38,514 nt of DNA from Streptomyces ureilyticus (GTDB taxonomy: Bacteria; Actinomycetota; Actinomycetes; Streptomycetales; Streptomycetaceae), in assembly GCF_011045025.1 (NCBI RefSeq), contig NZ_JAAKZX010000088.1, positions 1 through 38,514 on the forward strand, given 5' to 3'. The notes under the pieces are model-generated. The model worked only from the letters and a program-made list of their open reading frames with translations, made no database searches and was not told the origin of the DNA. The translations under genes were made by a program, and so were the position numbers. This document shows, one piece after another, positions 10,989 to 19,696 of the stretch (positions are counted from its first letter, which is position 1; every line of letters begins with the position of its first letter).

Positions 10989-12407
10989 TCACAGGCCGGT
11001 TGGTGCCGCCGCGACCGCCGCGACTGCTTCCGACAGCCGCTCGAGCACCGCGTTCGCCTGCTCGTCGGTGATGGTCAGAGGCGGGAGCAGCCGCACGACG
11101 CTGGAGTGTCGTCCGCCGAGTTCCACGATCAGGCCGCGGCGCAGGCACTCCCGCTGAACGGCGACCGCGAGCTCGGGGGCGGCGGGGCGCGGCCCGCCGA
11201 CGGTGCCCCCGGCGGTTTCGGCGACTTCGGCTGCGGACTTGGGTACTTCCTCCGGGTCGACGAGTTCGACGCCGATCATCAGTCCTCGGCCGCGTACGTC
11301 ACCGATGCACGGGAAGTCGGCTGCCAGGCCGCGCAGTTGGGCCAGCATGCGGGCGCCCAGGCGGGCGGCGCGCTCGGCGAGGCGGTTCTCCCGGACGTAT
11401 GCGAGGGTCGCCGCGCCGGCTGCCATGGCGAGCTGATTGCCGCGGAACGTGTCGGCGTGGGCGCCGGGTTGCCGCACGTCGAGGTCATCGCGACAGACCA
11501 CGACGGCCAGCGGCAGGCTGCCGCCGATGGCCTCGGAGAGGACCATCACATCGGGTGTGATGCCACTGTGTTCCACCGCCCAGAAGGCGCCGGTCCGGCC
11601 AACGCCCGTCTGGGCCTCGTCGACGATCAGGGGGATGGAGCGGGCGGACGTGATGTCCCGCATCCGCCGCATCCAGTCGTCGCGCGCCGGAATCACTCCG
11701 CCCTCGCCCTGCACCGGTTCCACGATCACCCCGGCGGGTCTGGGGCCCCCGGACTCGGGGTCGTCGAGGAGGGACTCCGTCCAGCGTGCGGCGAGTTCGG
11801 CGCCCCGCTCGCCGCCGACGCCGAACGGGCAACGGTAGTCCTGCGGAAAAGGTAGGCGCGTGAGCCGTACATCCGACGCGCCCCCGGATGCTTCGAGCGC
11901 CCCCGCGGTCACGCCGTGGTGGGCGCCGGAGAAGGCGACGACCCCGGTGTGCCCGGTCGCGGCGCATGCCAGCTTCAGGGCGGCCTCGACCGCGTCTGTG
12001 CCCGTGGGCTCGCAGAACTGCACGCGTCCATGGTCGGCGAAACCGGGCGGCATCGTACGGAACAGCTCGGTGGTGAACGCGTCCTTGACGGGTGTGGCCA
12101 GATCGAGGACGTGCAGCGGCGCCCCCGAGTCGAGGACCTTCCTGATCGCTTCCAGCACGACCGGGTGGTTGTGCCCGAGGGCCAAACTCCCCGAGCCCGA
12201 AAGGCAGTCGAGGTAGCGCGACCCGTCGGCTCCCTCGATCGTCAGCCCACGTGCCCGGACAGGCACGATCGGCAGGGCGCGCGCATAGGTGCGCGCCGCG
12301 GACTCACGCGCCGACTGCCGCCGCAGAATCCCCTCTTGCGTCACGGGCGCGACCTCGGCCTCGCGCATCGCAAGCGCCACGTCGGGCGCAGACTCGATCA
12401 CGGCCAC
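10989..12407 (-). CDS. Class III aminotransferase, diaminobutyrate-2-oxoglutarate type, lacking the catalytic lysine
   Basis: The 472-aa product aligns with diaminobutyrate-2-oxoglutarate transaminases of the RhbA/Dat type, which make 2,4-diaminobutyrate as a precursor for 1,3-diaminopropane siderophores. Fold landmarks are present: the GTDAVEAALK phosphate-binding helix, the FSGAHHG segment, IVEPVQGEGG, and DEAQTGVGRTG with D263 to hold the PLP ring nitrogen. In the family the next motif is SKAIGGSLPLAV, whose Lys forms the Schiff base. Here it reads SEAIGGSLPLAV, with E292 encoded by GAG (11532-11534), and no lysine is nearby. The protein may therefore be inactive, or may be a pseudoenzyme. 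The frame is otherwise intact. The GTG start at 12407 follows GAGGA eight bases upstream. The downstream NIS synthetase and acyltransferase suggest one siderophore operon. Confidence 0.88.
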   Translation of the reverse strand: MAVIESAPDVALAMREAEVAPVTQEGILRRQSARESAARTYARALPIVPVRARGLTIEGADGSRYLDCLSGSGSLALGHNHPVVLEAIRKVLDSGAPLHVLDLATPVKDAFTTELFRTMPPGFADHGRVQFCEPTGTDAVEAALKLACAATGHTGVVAFSGAHHGVTAGALEASGGASDVRLTRLPFPQDYRCPFGVGGERGAELAARWTESLLDDPESGGPRPAGVIVEPVQGEGGVIPARDDWMRRMRDITSARSIPLIVDEAQTGVGRTGAFWAVEHSGITPDVMVLSEAIGGSLPLAVVVCRDDLDVRQPGAHADTFRGNQLAMAAGAATLAYVRENRLAERAARLGARMLAQLRGLAADFPCIGDVRGRGLMIGVELVDPEEVPKSAAEVAETAGGTVGGPRPAAPELAVAVQRECLRRGLIVELGGRHSSVVRLLPPLTITDEQANAVLERLSEAVAAVAAAPTGL

Positions 12408-12729
12408 GTTGTCGGTCCTCCCGCTGTCCAGAGGCGAGTTGCTCGTCCACCCGAGCGGGCGGCAGGGGACGTACGCAGGCGGAACGCCCCCGTACGTACC
12501 AACGACGTGGACCCTGAGTGGCAACGGCGGGACGAAGATCCATGCCGTGACGGAACCGTTGCCGTTCCATCGGAAGTCCCCCACAGCGACGGCATAGTGT
12601 GTGGTGCCGTTCGGCGATCCCAGTTGAACGGCCAAAACGGTCCCGTCCAGGCAAGTCCGGGACGGCAGATCCGTACGAAGCTGCAAATGGCAGCCCAGCA
12701 ATCTCGTTACGTCCAGGGGGAGTTACACC
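12408..12729. other. Divergent intergenic region with a nested hairpin
   Basis: This 322-bp stretch separates the siderophore operon (minus) from the secreted protease gene (plus). A minus-strand frame is open through it, but its translation resembles no family I know. The clearest structure is at 12469-12497: a 7-bp outer stem ACGTACG/CGTACGT around an inner GGCG-GAA-CGCC stem. A GGGGGAG ribosome site precedes the protease start. I find no iron-box-like palindrome. Confidence 0.6.
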
Positions 12730-13962
12730 ATGCGATCCATACGCCCGCTATTCGCCGCCCGTCGAGGGAAGAGCACGCGCCGCGGGCCCTCCCCCGTGCT
12801 GGCGGCGGTCGGCCTGGCCACCGCACTGGCCCTGACGGCCACCGCCTGTGAATCGGGCGACGACGCGAACGCGGGCGGCGAGGCGTCCGCCTCCGCGACC
12901 ACCGGCGGCGACGACAAGATCCAGATCCCGGAGGGCCTCCAGGACAGGCTCAAGGAGCACGGGATCGACCTGGACCAGTGGAAGGGCGGCGCCTGGAAGA
13001 ACTGGGACAGGGACGACTGGCTGCGCGAGGCCGGCGACTTCGTCAATCCGATCATCGAGGACCTGTGGGACCCGGACCGTATGCGCGAGGCCGAGGACCC
13101 GGACCAGGGCAAGGGCGTCGACGACAGCGATCTGGCGGGTGACCAGGGGGTCACCGACCCGGAACCGGCGCCCGTGGAGGCGCAGGCCGTGCAGGCGGCG
13201 TACCACGACAACGCCCCCGAGGCGGGCAAGGTGTTCTTCGACTCCCCGCAGGGCACGATGGTCTGCTCGGCGACCGTGGTCGAGGATCCGGCCAACCCGG
13301 GCAAGTCGAACCTCGTGTGGACCGCGGGCCACTGCGTGCACGCCGGCAAGTCCGGCGGCTGGTATCGCAACATCGCCTTCGTGCCCTCGTACAACAATGA
13401 CGCCAAGTCGGCGGCGGAACTCACGAACGCCACCCAGGAGGAAGTCGCTCCGTACGGCGTCTGGTGGGGTGACTGGGCGCAGACCTCGGACCAGTGGATC
13501 GAGCAGGGCGGCGCGACGGGTGGCCAGGGTGCCTCGTACGACTTCGCCGTCATTCATGTGACGCCGGAGGAGGGCAGCGGCGGCAAGTCCCTGGAGGAGA
13601 CCGTCGGTTCGGCCCTCCCGGTGGACTTCGACGCTCCGGCCGTGTCCGAGGTCGGCAGCATCACGGCGACGGGTTACCCGGCCGCGAAGCCGTTCGACGG
13701 CGAGACGATGTACCAGTGCAAGGATGAGCCGGGGCGGCTCTCACTGGCCAAGTCCGAGCCGACGATGTACCGCATCGGCTGCACCATGACCGGCGGTTCG
13801 TCCGGCGGCGGCTGGGTGGCGACGGGCTCCGACGGCAAGCCCGCGCTGGTGTCCAACACCTCGATCGGCCCGATCACCGCGGGCTGGCTGGCGGGCCCGC
13901 ACCTGGGCGAGGAAGCCAAGGGGATCTACGACGCGGTGAGCGAGAAGTTCGCGGGGCAGTGA
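12730..13962 (+). CDS. Secreted trypsin-like serine protease, predicted lipoprotein
   Basis: The 410-aa product has an Arg-rich N terminus, a hydrophobic stretch at about residues 23-38 and a lipobox LTATAC, so C40 should be lipidated after export. The mature protein starts with a long acidic linker (residues 41-150) containing several Trp-rich segments. The chymotrypsin-like domain follows: H201 in TAGHC, D271 in SYDF and S358 in GGSSGG form the catalytic triad. C179-C202 and C330-C351 are plausible disulfides. It would act outside the membrane; its substrate is unknown. A GGGGGAG ribosome site precedes the ATG. A strong terminator follows the stop. It shares no operon with its neighbours. 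Confidence 0.9.
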   Translation: MRSIRPLFAARRGKSTRRGPSPVLAAVGLATALALTATACESGDDANAGGEASASATTGGDDKIQIPEGLQDRLKEHGIDLDQWKGGAWKNWDRDDWLREAGDFVNPIIEDLWDPDRMREAEDPDQGKGVDDSDLAGDQGVTDPEPAPVEAQAVQAAYHDNAPEAGKVFFDSPQGTMVCSATVVEDPANPGKSNLVWTAGHCVHAGKSGGWYRNIAFVPSYNNDAKSAAELTNATQEEVAPYGVWWGDWAQTSDQWIEQGGATGGQGASYDFAVIHVTPEEGSGGKSLEETVGSALPVDFDAPAVSEVGSITATGYPAAKPFDGETMYQCKDEPGRLSLAKSEPTMYRIGCTMTGGSSGGGWVATGSDGKPALVSNTSIGPITAGWLAGPHLGEEAKGIYDAVSEKFAGQ

Positions 13963-13977
13963 CCGCACTCTGACATG

Positions 13978-14015
13978 TGAAGGCCCGCCCCCCTACGAGA
14001 GGGGGCGGGCCTTCA
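13978..14015. terminator. Strong bidirectional terminator between the protease gene and hflX
   Basis: A perfect 15-bp stem (13978-13992 with 14001-14015) encloses an 8-base loop, with the sequence TGAAGGCCCGCCCCC on the left arm. It lies 16 bases past the protease stop and 36 bases past the hflX stop. Confidence 0.9.
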
Positions 14016-14051
14016 TCATGAGGAGCTCTCCGGGTCGGAGGGGCTCTGTGT

Positions 14052-15545
14052 TCAGACGGCGGGCGCCGGAACGTACGGTGCCAGCTCAGCCGCCAGTTCC
14101 TCGTGCACCCGTACCTTGAGCAGCGTGCCCTCCGGGGTGTGCTCCTCGGAGATCACCTCGCCGTCGGTGTAGGCCCGGGCGACGAGTCGGCCGTGTGTGT
14201 ACGGCACGAGTGCCTCGATCTCGACCGAGGGGTGCGGGAGTTCGACGTCGATCAGCGCGAGCAGCTCGTCGATGCCCTGGCCCGTACGGGCCGAGACCGC
14301 GATGGAGCGCTTCTCGATCCGCAGCAGCCGCTGAAGCACCAGCGGATCGGCCGCGTCCGCCTTGTTGATCACCACGATCTCCGGTACGCCGGTCGCGCCC
14401 ACGTCACGGATGACCTCGCGCACGGCGGCCAGCTGCTCCTCCGGCGCCGGGTGGGCGCCGTCGACCACGTGCAGGATCAGGTCGGAGTCGCCGACCTCCT
14501 CCATCGTGGAGCGGAACGCCTCGACGAGGTGGTGCGGCAGGTGTCGTACGAACCCGACGGTGTCCGCGAGCGTGTAGAGCCGCCCGGTGGGTGTCTCGGC
14601 CCGGCGCACGGTCGGGTCGAGGGTCGCGAACAGCGCGTTCTCGACCAGGACGCCCGCGCCCGTCAGCCGGTTCAGCAGCGAGGACTTGCCCGCGTTGGTG
14701 TAGCCGGCGATGGCGACCGAGGGCACCTTCTTGCGACGGCGCTCCCGGCGCTGGATGTCGCGGCCGGTCTTCAGGGCCGCGATCTCCCGGCGCATCTTCG
14801 CCATCTTCTCGCGGATGCGACGTCGGTCCGTCTCGATCTTGGTCTCACCGGGACCGCGGGTGGCGAGGCCACCGCCCTTGCCGCCGCCCATCTGACGGGA
14901 CAGCGACTGACCCCAGCCTCGCAGCCTCGGCAGCATGTACTGCATCTGCGCGAGCGCGACCTGTGCCTTGCCCTCTCGGGACTTGGCGTGCTGGGCGAAG
15001 ATGTCGAGGATCAGAGCGGTCCGGTCGATCACCTTGACCTTGACGACGTCTTCGAGATGGATCAGCTGTCCCGGCGAGAGCTCACCGTCGCAGATAACGG
15101 TGTCCGCGCCGGTCTCGAGCACGATGTCACGCAGCTCGTTGGCCTTGCCGGAGCCGATGTACGTGGCCGGGTCCGCCTTGTCGCGGCGCTGGATCACGCC
15201 GTCGAGCACCAGAGCACCGGCCGTCTCCGCGAGGGCGGCCAGCTCCGCGAGGGAGTTGTCCGCGTCGGCCGCGGTCCCCGAGGTCCACACTCCGACGAGC
15301 ACCACTCGCTCAAGGCGCAGCTGCCGGTACTCGACCTCGGTGACGTCCTCGAGCTCGGTGGAGAGGCCCGCGACACGACGGAGTGCCGCGCGGTCGGAGC
15401 GGTCGAACTGCTCGCCGTCCCACTCCCCGTCGATCGGATGGCTCCAGGCGACGTCCTCTTCCATCAGGGCATCGGCCCGAAGACGTTCGGGTTGGTTCTG
15501 CGCGAGGCTCTGCTTGTCCTGGGAAGGGGAAGAAGAGGAGGTCAT
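14052..15545 (-). CDS. hflX: GTPase HflX, ribosome-associated
   Basis: HflX is a GTPase that binds the 50S subunit and splits stalled or heat-stressed ribosomes. The 497-aa product has the N-terminal HflX domain with its Gly-rich loop (QMGGGKGGG at 218-226, GPGETKIETDRR at 231-242), a coiled linker, and the GTPase domain. G1 is GYTNAGKSS (281-289), G3 DTVG (328-331) and G4 NKAD (394-397). The ATG at 15545 is preceded by AAGGA at about five bases; an upstream frame of 21 codons lacks family character. The first 60 residues are a variable streptomycete extension. It is transcribed alone, with a 221-bp gap upstream. Confidence 0.96.
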   Translation of the reverse strand: MTSSSSPSQDKQSLAQNQPERLRADALMEEDVAWSHPIDGEWDGEQFDRSDRAALRRVAGLSTELEDVTEVEYRQLRLERVVLVGVWTSGTAADADNSLAELAALAETAGALVLDGVIQRRDKADPATYIGSGKANELRDIVLETGADTVICDGELSPGQLIHLEDVVKVKVIDRTALILDIFAQHAKSREGKAQVALAQMQYMLPRLRGWGQSLSRQMGGGKGGGLATRGPGETKIETDRRRIREKMAKMRREIAALKTGRDIQRRERRRKKVPSVAIAGYTNAGKSSLLNRLTGAGVLVENALFATLDPTVRRAETPTGRLYTLADTVGFVRHLPHHLVEAFRSTMEEVGDSDLILHVVDGAHPAPEEQLAAVREVIRDVGATGVPEIVVINKADAADPLVLQRLLRIEKRSIAVSARTGQGIDELLALIDVELPHPSVEIEALVPYTHGRLVARAYTDGEVISEEHTPEGTLLKVRVHEELAAELAPYVPAPAV

Positions 15546-15766
15546 TGGGTCCTTACGTCGATGGGGATACCTGTGGGGCGACGAACTGCCGTCCGTTATT
15601 GGAGACAACGTCCGGGGTCGCCCGGAGATTCCCGGCCGGGGAGTCCGACCGGCGGATCATGCCGGAGACCCGGTGTGCGGCGTCGTCGACCTGATGATGG
15701 TTGCACGGCAGCCACGTCTCGTCACCTGAGTTACCGAGGGCTCTTGATCTGCGTGGTGGAGGGCTG

Positions 15767-17278
15767 TCATGCGGGCTTCGCGCCCTTCTCCCCAGGTGCG
15801 ACGCTGCGCCACTCCGGGTGCCCCGGCATGGGCGGGGTCTTCTTGCCGTACAGCCAGGCCTTGAAGAAAGCTCTCAGATCGCGTCCCGCGATGGCCGAGG
15901 CGAGGCTCTCGAAGTCCGCGGTCGTCGCGGTGCCGTCACGGTGGATCCTCACCCAGGTCCGCTCCAGCCGCTCGAAGGCCGGGTGGCCGATCTCCTGGCG
16001 CAGTGCGTACAGGACCAGGGCGCTGCCGCCGTAGAGGTTCGGCCTGAGGAGGCTGATCTTCCGGCCGGGATCGGGGTCCTTGGGCGCCGCCGGCGGGCCT
16101 CCGTCGGCCCGCCAGGTGTCGGACGCCCGGTAGGCATCGCGCATACGTCTCTCAAGGGGCTTGTCCGCCGTCTCCTGCGCGTACAGGGCCTCGTACCAGG
16201 TGGCGTGCCCTTCGCTCAGCCACAGGTCGGACCAGGTGCGCGGGGTGACGCTGTTGCCGAACCACTGGTGCGCCAGCTCATGCACCATGATCGACTCGAC
16301 GTACCACTTCGGGATCTCAGGGCGCGTGAAGAGCTCTCTCTCGAAGAGAGAGAGCGTTTGTGTCTCGAGTTCGAAGCCGGTCCGCGCCTCAGCGATCAAC
16401 AGGCCGTACGTCTCGAAGGGGTAGCGCCCGACCTTCCGCTCCATCCAGGCGATCTGCTCGGGCGTCTTCTTGAGCCAGGACTTCAGCTTCTTGCGGTCCT
16501 TGGAGGGCACGACATCGCGTACGGGGAGACCGCCCGGCCCGCTCCTATGTGCCACAGAGGAGCGGCCGATGGACACCTGGGCGAGCTCGGTGGCCATGGG
16601 ATGCTCGGTTCGGTACGCCCAGGTGGTGGTCCCCGCATGGCGGACCGTCCCCAGCGGCAGTCCGTTCGCCACGGCCTTGTATGCATCGGGCGCGGTGACA
16701 CTGATGGTGAAGATCGCCTTGTCCGAAGGGTGGTCGTTGCCCGGGAAGATCCGGTGCGCGGCGTCGACCTGGTTGGCCATGGCCAGCCCGTCCTCGGTCC
16801 GCACCCAGCCGCTCTCCACACCCTCTCCAGGCGTCGGATCGCTGTCGTGGCCCACCGTGATCCGCATCCGACTGCCGGGTGCCAGGCGCTTCGCGGGCGT
16901 GACCACCAAGTCCTCCTCCGCGCTGCGGAACTCCGCGGGCACGCCGTTGACCTCGACGGATCGCACTGTTCCGTGCGAGTAGTCAAGATTGACCTGATCC
17001 AACCAGTCTGTCGTCCGGGCGTCGATCGTGGTGACCGCCCGCAGCGGCTCACTGTTCTTACCGGAATACCTGAAGGCGAGGTCGTACGCCATGACGTCGT
17101 ACCCGGGGTTGCCCAGGTGCGGGAAGAGGCGGTCACCGATGCCGAGCGGTTCCGCCGGCGCGGGGCCGCTCGCCGCGATGAGGCAGAGGGAGGAGGAGGC
17201 GAGCAGCGCCCTACGGAGCGGTCCGACGGCCTTCGGGAGCAGGTCCCGGGTCCTGGAAGTCCTGGAGGTGAGCGGCAT
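15767..17278 (-). CDS. Secreted M1-family zinc metallopeptidase
   Basis: The 503-aa product has a basic N terminus and a hydrophobic stretch (about residues 24-42) ending AEP, consistent with export. The M1 signature HELAHQWF gives zinc ligands H333 and H337 with base E334, and the third ligand E356 follows 19 residues later in SEGHATW, exactly the M1 spacing. The substrate-anchoring GAMEN motif is replaced by GFELETQ (301-307), so the aminopeptidase character is uncertain. The protein is shorter than full-length M1 aminopeptidases (about 850 aa) and lacks the C-terminal helical domain. The start has no strong ribosome site and may be a little further in. A perfect hairpin-forming CT/GA repeat lies inside the gene at 16333-16355. 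Confidence 0.9.
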   Translation of the reverse strand: MPLTSRTSRTRDLLPKAVGPLRRALLASSSLCLIAASGPAPAEPLGIGDRLFPHLGNPGYDVMAYDLAFRYSGKNSEPLRAVTTIDARTTDWLDQVNLDYSHGTVRSVEVNGVPAEFRSAEEDLVVTPAKRLAPGSRMRITVGHDSDPTPGEGVESGWVRTEDGLAMANQVDAAHRIFPGNDHPSDKAIFTISVTAPDAYKAVANGLPLGTVRHAGTTTWAYRTEHPMATELAQVSIGRSSVAHRSGPGGLPVRDVVPSKDRKKLKSWLKKTPEQIAWMERKVGRYPFETYGLLIAEARTGFELETQTLSLFERELFTRPEIPKWYVESIMVHELAHQWFGNSVTPRTWSDLWLSEGHATWYEALYAQETADKPLERRMRDAYRASDTWRADGGPPAAPKDPDPGRKISLLRPNLYGGSALVLYALRQEIGHPAFERLERTWVRIHRDGTATTADFESLASAIAGRDLRAFFKAWLYGKKTPPMPGHPEWRSVAPGEKGAKPA

Positions 17279-17368
17279 GGACCACGGCTATCAGCGCCCG
17301 TCCGGCGTGCGGCGACGACTCGCACCGAGCACACTCGAACGGGTGGCCGATGGCCTGCTGATGGCCTG

Positions 17369-19525
17369 CTACGGAGTCGTCGCCTGACGCTGGGCCCGGC
17401 CCACGTCGTACACACCCGGCACGTTGCGCATCGCCCGCATCAGCGCGGGCAGGTGTGCGGCGTCCGGCAGTTGGAGCGTGTAGGTGTGGCGTACGCGCTG
17501 CTGGCTCGGCGGTTCGACGGTCGCCGAGACGATGGCGACGCCCTCCAGGGCGATGGCTTCGGTCAGGTCGGCGAGCAAATGCGGCCGTCCGAAGGATTCG
17601 GCGACCAGCGTGACACGGCACTCCGTGGTGTCACCCCAGCGCACATCGACCTCCTTGCGCCCCGCGTCCTTCATGCGCGCCACCGCGGCGCACTCGACGC
17701 GATGCACCGTCACCACTCCCCCGCGTACGGCGAAGCCGGTGACCTCGTCGGGCGGTACGGGCGTACAGCAGCCCGCGAGGCGTACGGTCGCACCGGGCTC
17801 GTCGACGACGGCGTTCGCGCCGGAGAGCGGCACGGCAGACCCGTCGACGGTCGGTCTGAGAGGCGCGGCGGAGATCTCCGCCTCGGGGGTGTCGCCGGGC
17901 GAGGGGTGCGTGGCGAGCCAGCGCTGGATGGCGATGCGCGCGGCGGGCGTCCGCGCATGCTCCAGCCACTCCCTGGAGGGCTCCGAGGACGCGTCCTGCC
18001 CCATGAGCAGCTGCACGGTGTCGCCGTCCCGCAGGACGGTACTCAGCGTCGCCAGGCGGCCGTTGACGCGCGCGCCCATGCAGGCGTGTGCGTCCTCGCC
18101 GTACTGCGCGTACGCGGCGTCCACGCAGCTCGCGCCCGCGGGCAGCCCGATCGTGCCGCCGTCGGGGCGTAAAACGGTGATCTCCCGGTCCTGGGCGAGG
18201 TCTTCGCGCAGGGTGGACCAGAACGTGTCGGGATCCGGCGCGGCCTCCTGCCAGTCGAGAAGGCGGGAGAGCCAGCCCGGGCGGGTGGGGTCGACGCGCT
18301 CGCCGTCACTGTCGCCCTGCTCCTCCGAAGGAGGAGCAAGTGGATTGCCGAGGGCGATGACGCCGGCCTCGGCGACCTTGTGCATCTGATGCGTACGGAT
18401 GAGGACTTCGGCGACCTGGCCGGACGTGGGGGTGCCCTCGGGCGAATCTGTTCGAGACGAGGGGAGGGCGACGGCCGTGTGCAGCGACTGGTACAGGTTG
18501 AACTTGGGGACGGCGATGAAGTCCTTGAACTCCGACACCACCGGCGTGAGGCAGGTGTGCAGTTCGCCGAGGACTCCGTAGCAGTCGGCGTCCTCGTTCA
18601 CGAGCACCAGGAGGCGTCCGAAGTCGACGCCACGCAGTTTGCCGCGCTTGCGGGAGGTGCGGTGCAGGGAGACCAAGTGCCGTGGCCGGATCAGCACTTC
18701 GGCCTGCAGTCCGGCCTCGCGCAGGATCCGGCGCACCTCTTCCGCGATCTCCGTGAGGGTGTCGTCGGCGCGCGCCGCGTTCTCGACGATGAGGCCCCTC
18801 GTGTACTCGTACTCCTCGGGGTGCAAGATCGCGAAGACGAGGTCCTCGAGCTCGGTCTTGAGCGCCTGGACGCCGAGCCGTTCGGCGAGCGGGATCAGCA
18901 CGTCCCTGGTCACCTTGGCGATGCGCGCCTGTTTCTCGGGGCGCATGACGCCCAGGGTGCGCATGTTGTGCAGCCGGTCGGCGAGTTTGATCGACATCAC
19001 ACGTACGTCGTTGCCGGTGGCGACGAGCATCTTGCGGAACGTCTCCGGTTCGGCGGCCGCTCCGTAGTCGACCTTCTCCAACTTCGTGACGCCGTCGACG
19101 AGATAGCGGACCTCCTCGCCGAACTCCTCCCGCACCTGATCGAGGGTCACCTCCGTGTCCTCGACGGTGTCGTGGAGCAGAGAGGCCGTCAATGTCGTCG
19201 TTTCCGCGCCGAGTTCGGCGAGGATCAGGGTCACGGCAAGCGGATGTGTGATGTAGGGCTCGCCGCTCTTGCGCATCTGGCCGCGGTGCGAGGACTCGGC
19301 GAGGACGTATGCCCGGCGCAGTGGCTCCAGGTCGGCGTCGGGGTGGTGGGCGCGATGCGCCTCGACCACATGGCTGATCGCGTCGGGCAGCCGGCCGCGG
19401 CCCGTGGATCCCAGGAGCGCGGCCCGGCCGAGGCGGCGCAGATCGATGCGCGGGCGGCTCCTCCTGCGATGCGCTTCGGGCACGATCGGGCCGGGCGTCG
19501 CGGGGTTCGTGGCCTCCGCACTCAT
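17369..19525 (-). CDS. rshA: RelA/SpoT homologue (RSH), likely (p)ppGpp hydrolase with altered synthetase
   Basis: The 718-aa product has the long-RSH layout: HD hydrolase (about 45-200), synthetase-like domain (about 230-395), TGS (about 445-505) and a C-terminal ACT domain (about 640-712). The hydrolase residues look complete: H80, H94, H118-D119, E122-D123 and the LADRLHNM motif. The synthetase motifs are altered: the GRxKxxYS motif reads IRPRHLVS (279-286), EVQIRT reads EVLIRT (373-378), and the AAHW segment after AEAG is missing. The NLYQSLHT motif is kept. This matches the second RSH gene of S. coelicolor (rshA, distinct from relA), from memory. The ATG at 19525 follows GGAGG closely; another start two codons upstream is possible. 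The gene lies between a peptidase gene and dapF, with separate terminators. Confidence 0.93.
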   Translation of the reverse strand: MSAEATNPATPGPIVPEAHRRRSRPRIDLRRLGRAALLGSTGRGRLPDAISHVVEAHRAHHPDADLEPLRRAYVLAESSHRGQMRKSGEPYITHPLAVTLILAELGAETTTLTASLLHDTVEDTEVTLDQVREEFGEEVRYLVDGVTKLEKVDYGAAAEPETFRKMLVATGNDVRVMSIKLADRLHNMRTLGVMRPEKQARIAKVTRDVLIPLAERLGVQALKTELEDLVFAILHPEEYEYTRGLIVENAARADDTLTEIAEEVRRILREAGLQAEVLIRPRHLVSLHRTSRKRGKLRGVDFGRLLVLVNEDADCYGVLGELHTCLTPVVSEFKDFIAVPKFNLYQSLHTAVALPSSRTDSPEGTPTSGQVAEVLIRTHQMHKVAEAGVIALGNPLAPPSEEQGDSDGERVDPTRPGWLSRLLDWQEAAPDPDTFWSTLREDLAQDREITVLRPDGGTIGLPAGASCVDAAYAQYGEDAHACMGARVNGRLATLSTVLRDGDTVQLLMGQDASSEPSREWLEHARTPAARIAIQRWLATHPSPGDTPEAEISAAPLRPTVDGSAVPLSGANAVVDEPGATVRLAGCCTPVPPDEVTGFAVRGGVVTVHRVECAAVARMKDAGRKEVDVRWGDTTECRVTLVAESFGRPHLLADLTEAIALEGVAIVSATVEPPSQQRVRHTYTLQLPDAAHLPALMRAMRNVPGVYDVGRAQRQATTP

Positions 19526-19637
19526 GGGCACCTCCGGCTGCGTTTGACCGGCGGACGGGGCGCCCCATGGCGTACACGGCTCTGGGGATTGGTGTCGTTC
19601 CCCCGTCCGGGCCGGTGCTTGATGCTATCGAGCGCAA

Positions 19638-19669
19638 CACGCTCGGCTGACCGCCTCACGCCGAGCGTG
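19638..19669 (-). terminator. Terminator after dapF
   Basis: CACGCTCGGC (19638-19647) pairs perfectly with GCCGAGCGTG (19660-19669) over a 12-base loop. It lies 27 bases past the dapF stop and upstream of the RSH gene. Confidence 0.75.
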
Positions 19670-19696
19670 AAACGGATCACCCATTCGAGCGACGCT

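Noticed and set aside
12408..12701. N-terminal extension of the aminotransferase in the same frame
   Set aside because: The frame is open, but the residues match no transaminase and a ribosome site lies just before the GTG at 12407.
15701..18172. A long open plus-strand frame over the M1 peptidase and RSH genes
   Set aside because: It is a shadow frame that crosses two well-supported minus-strand genes and resembles no family.
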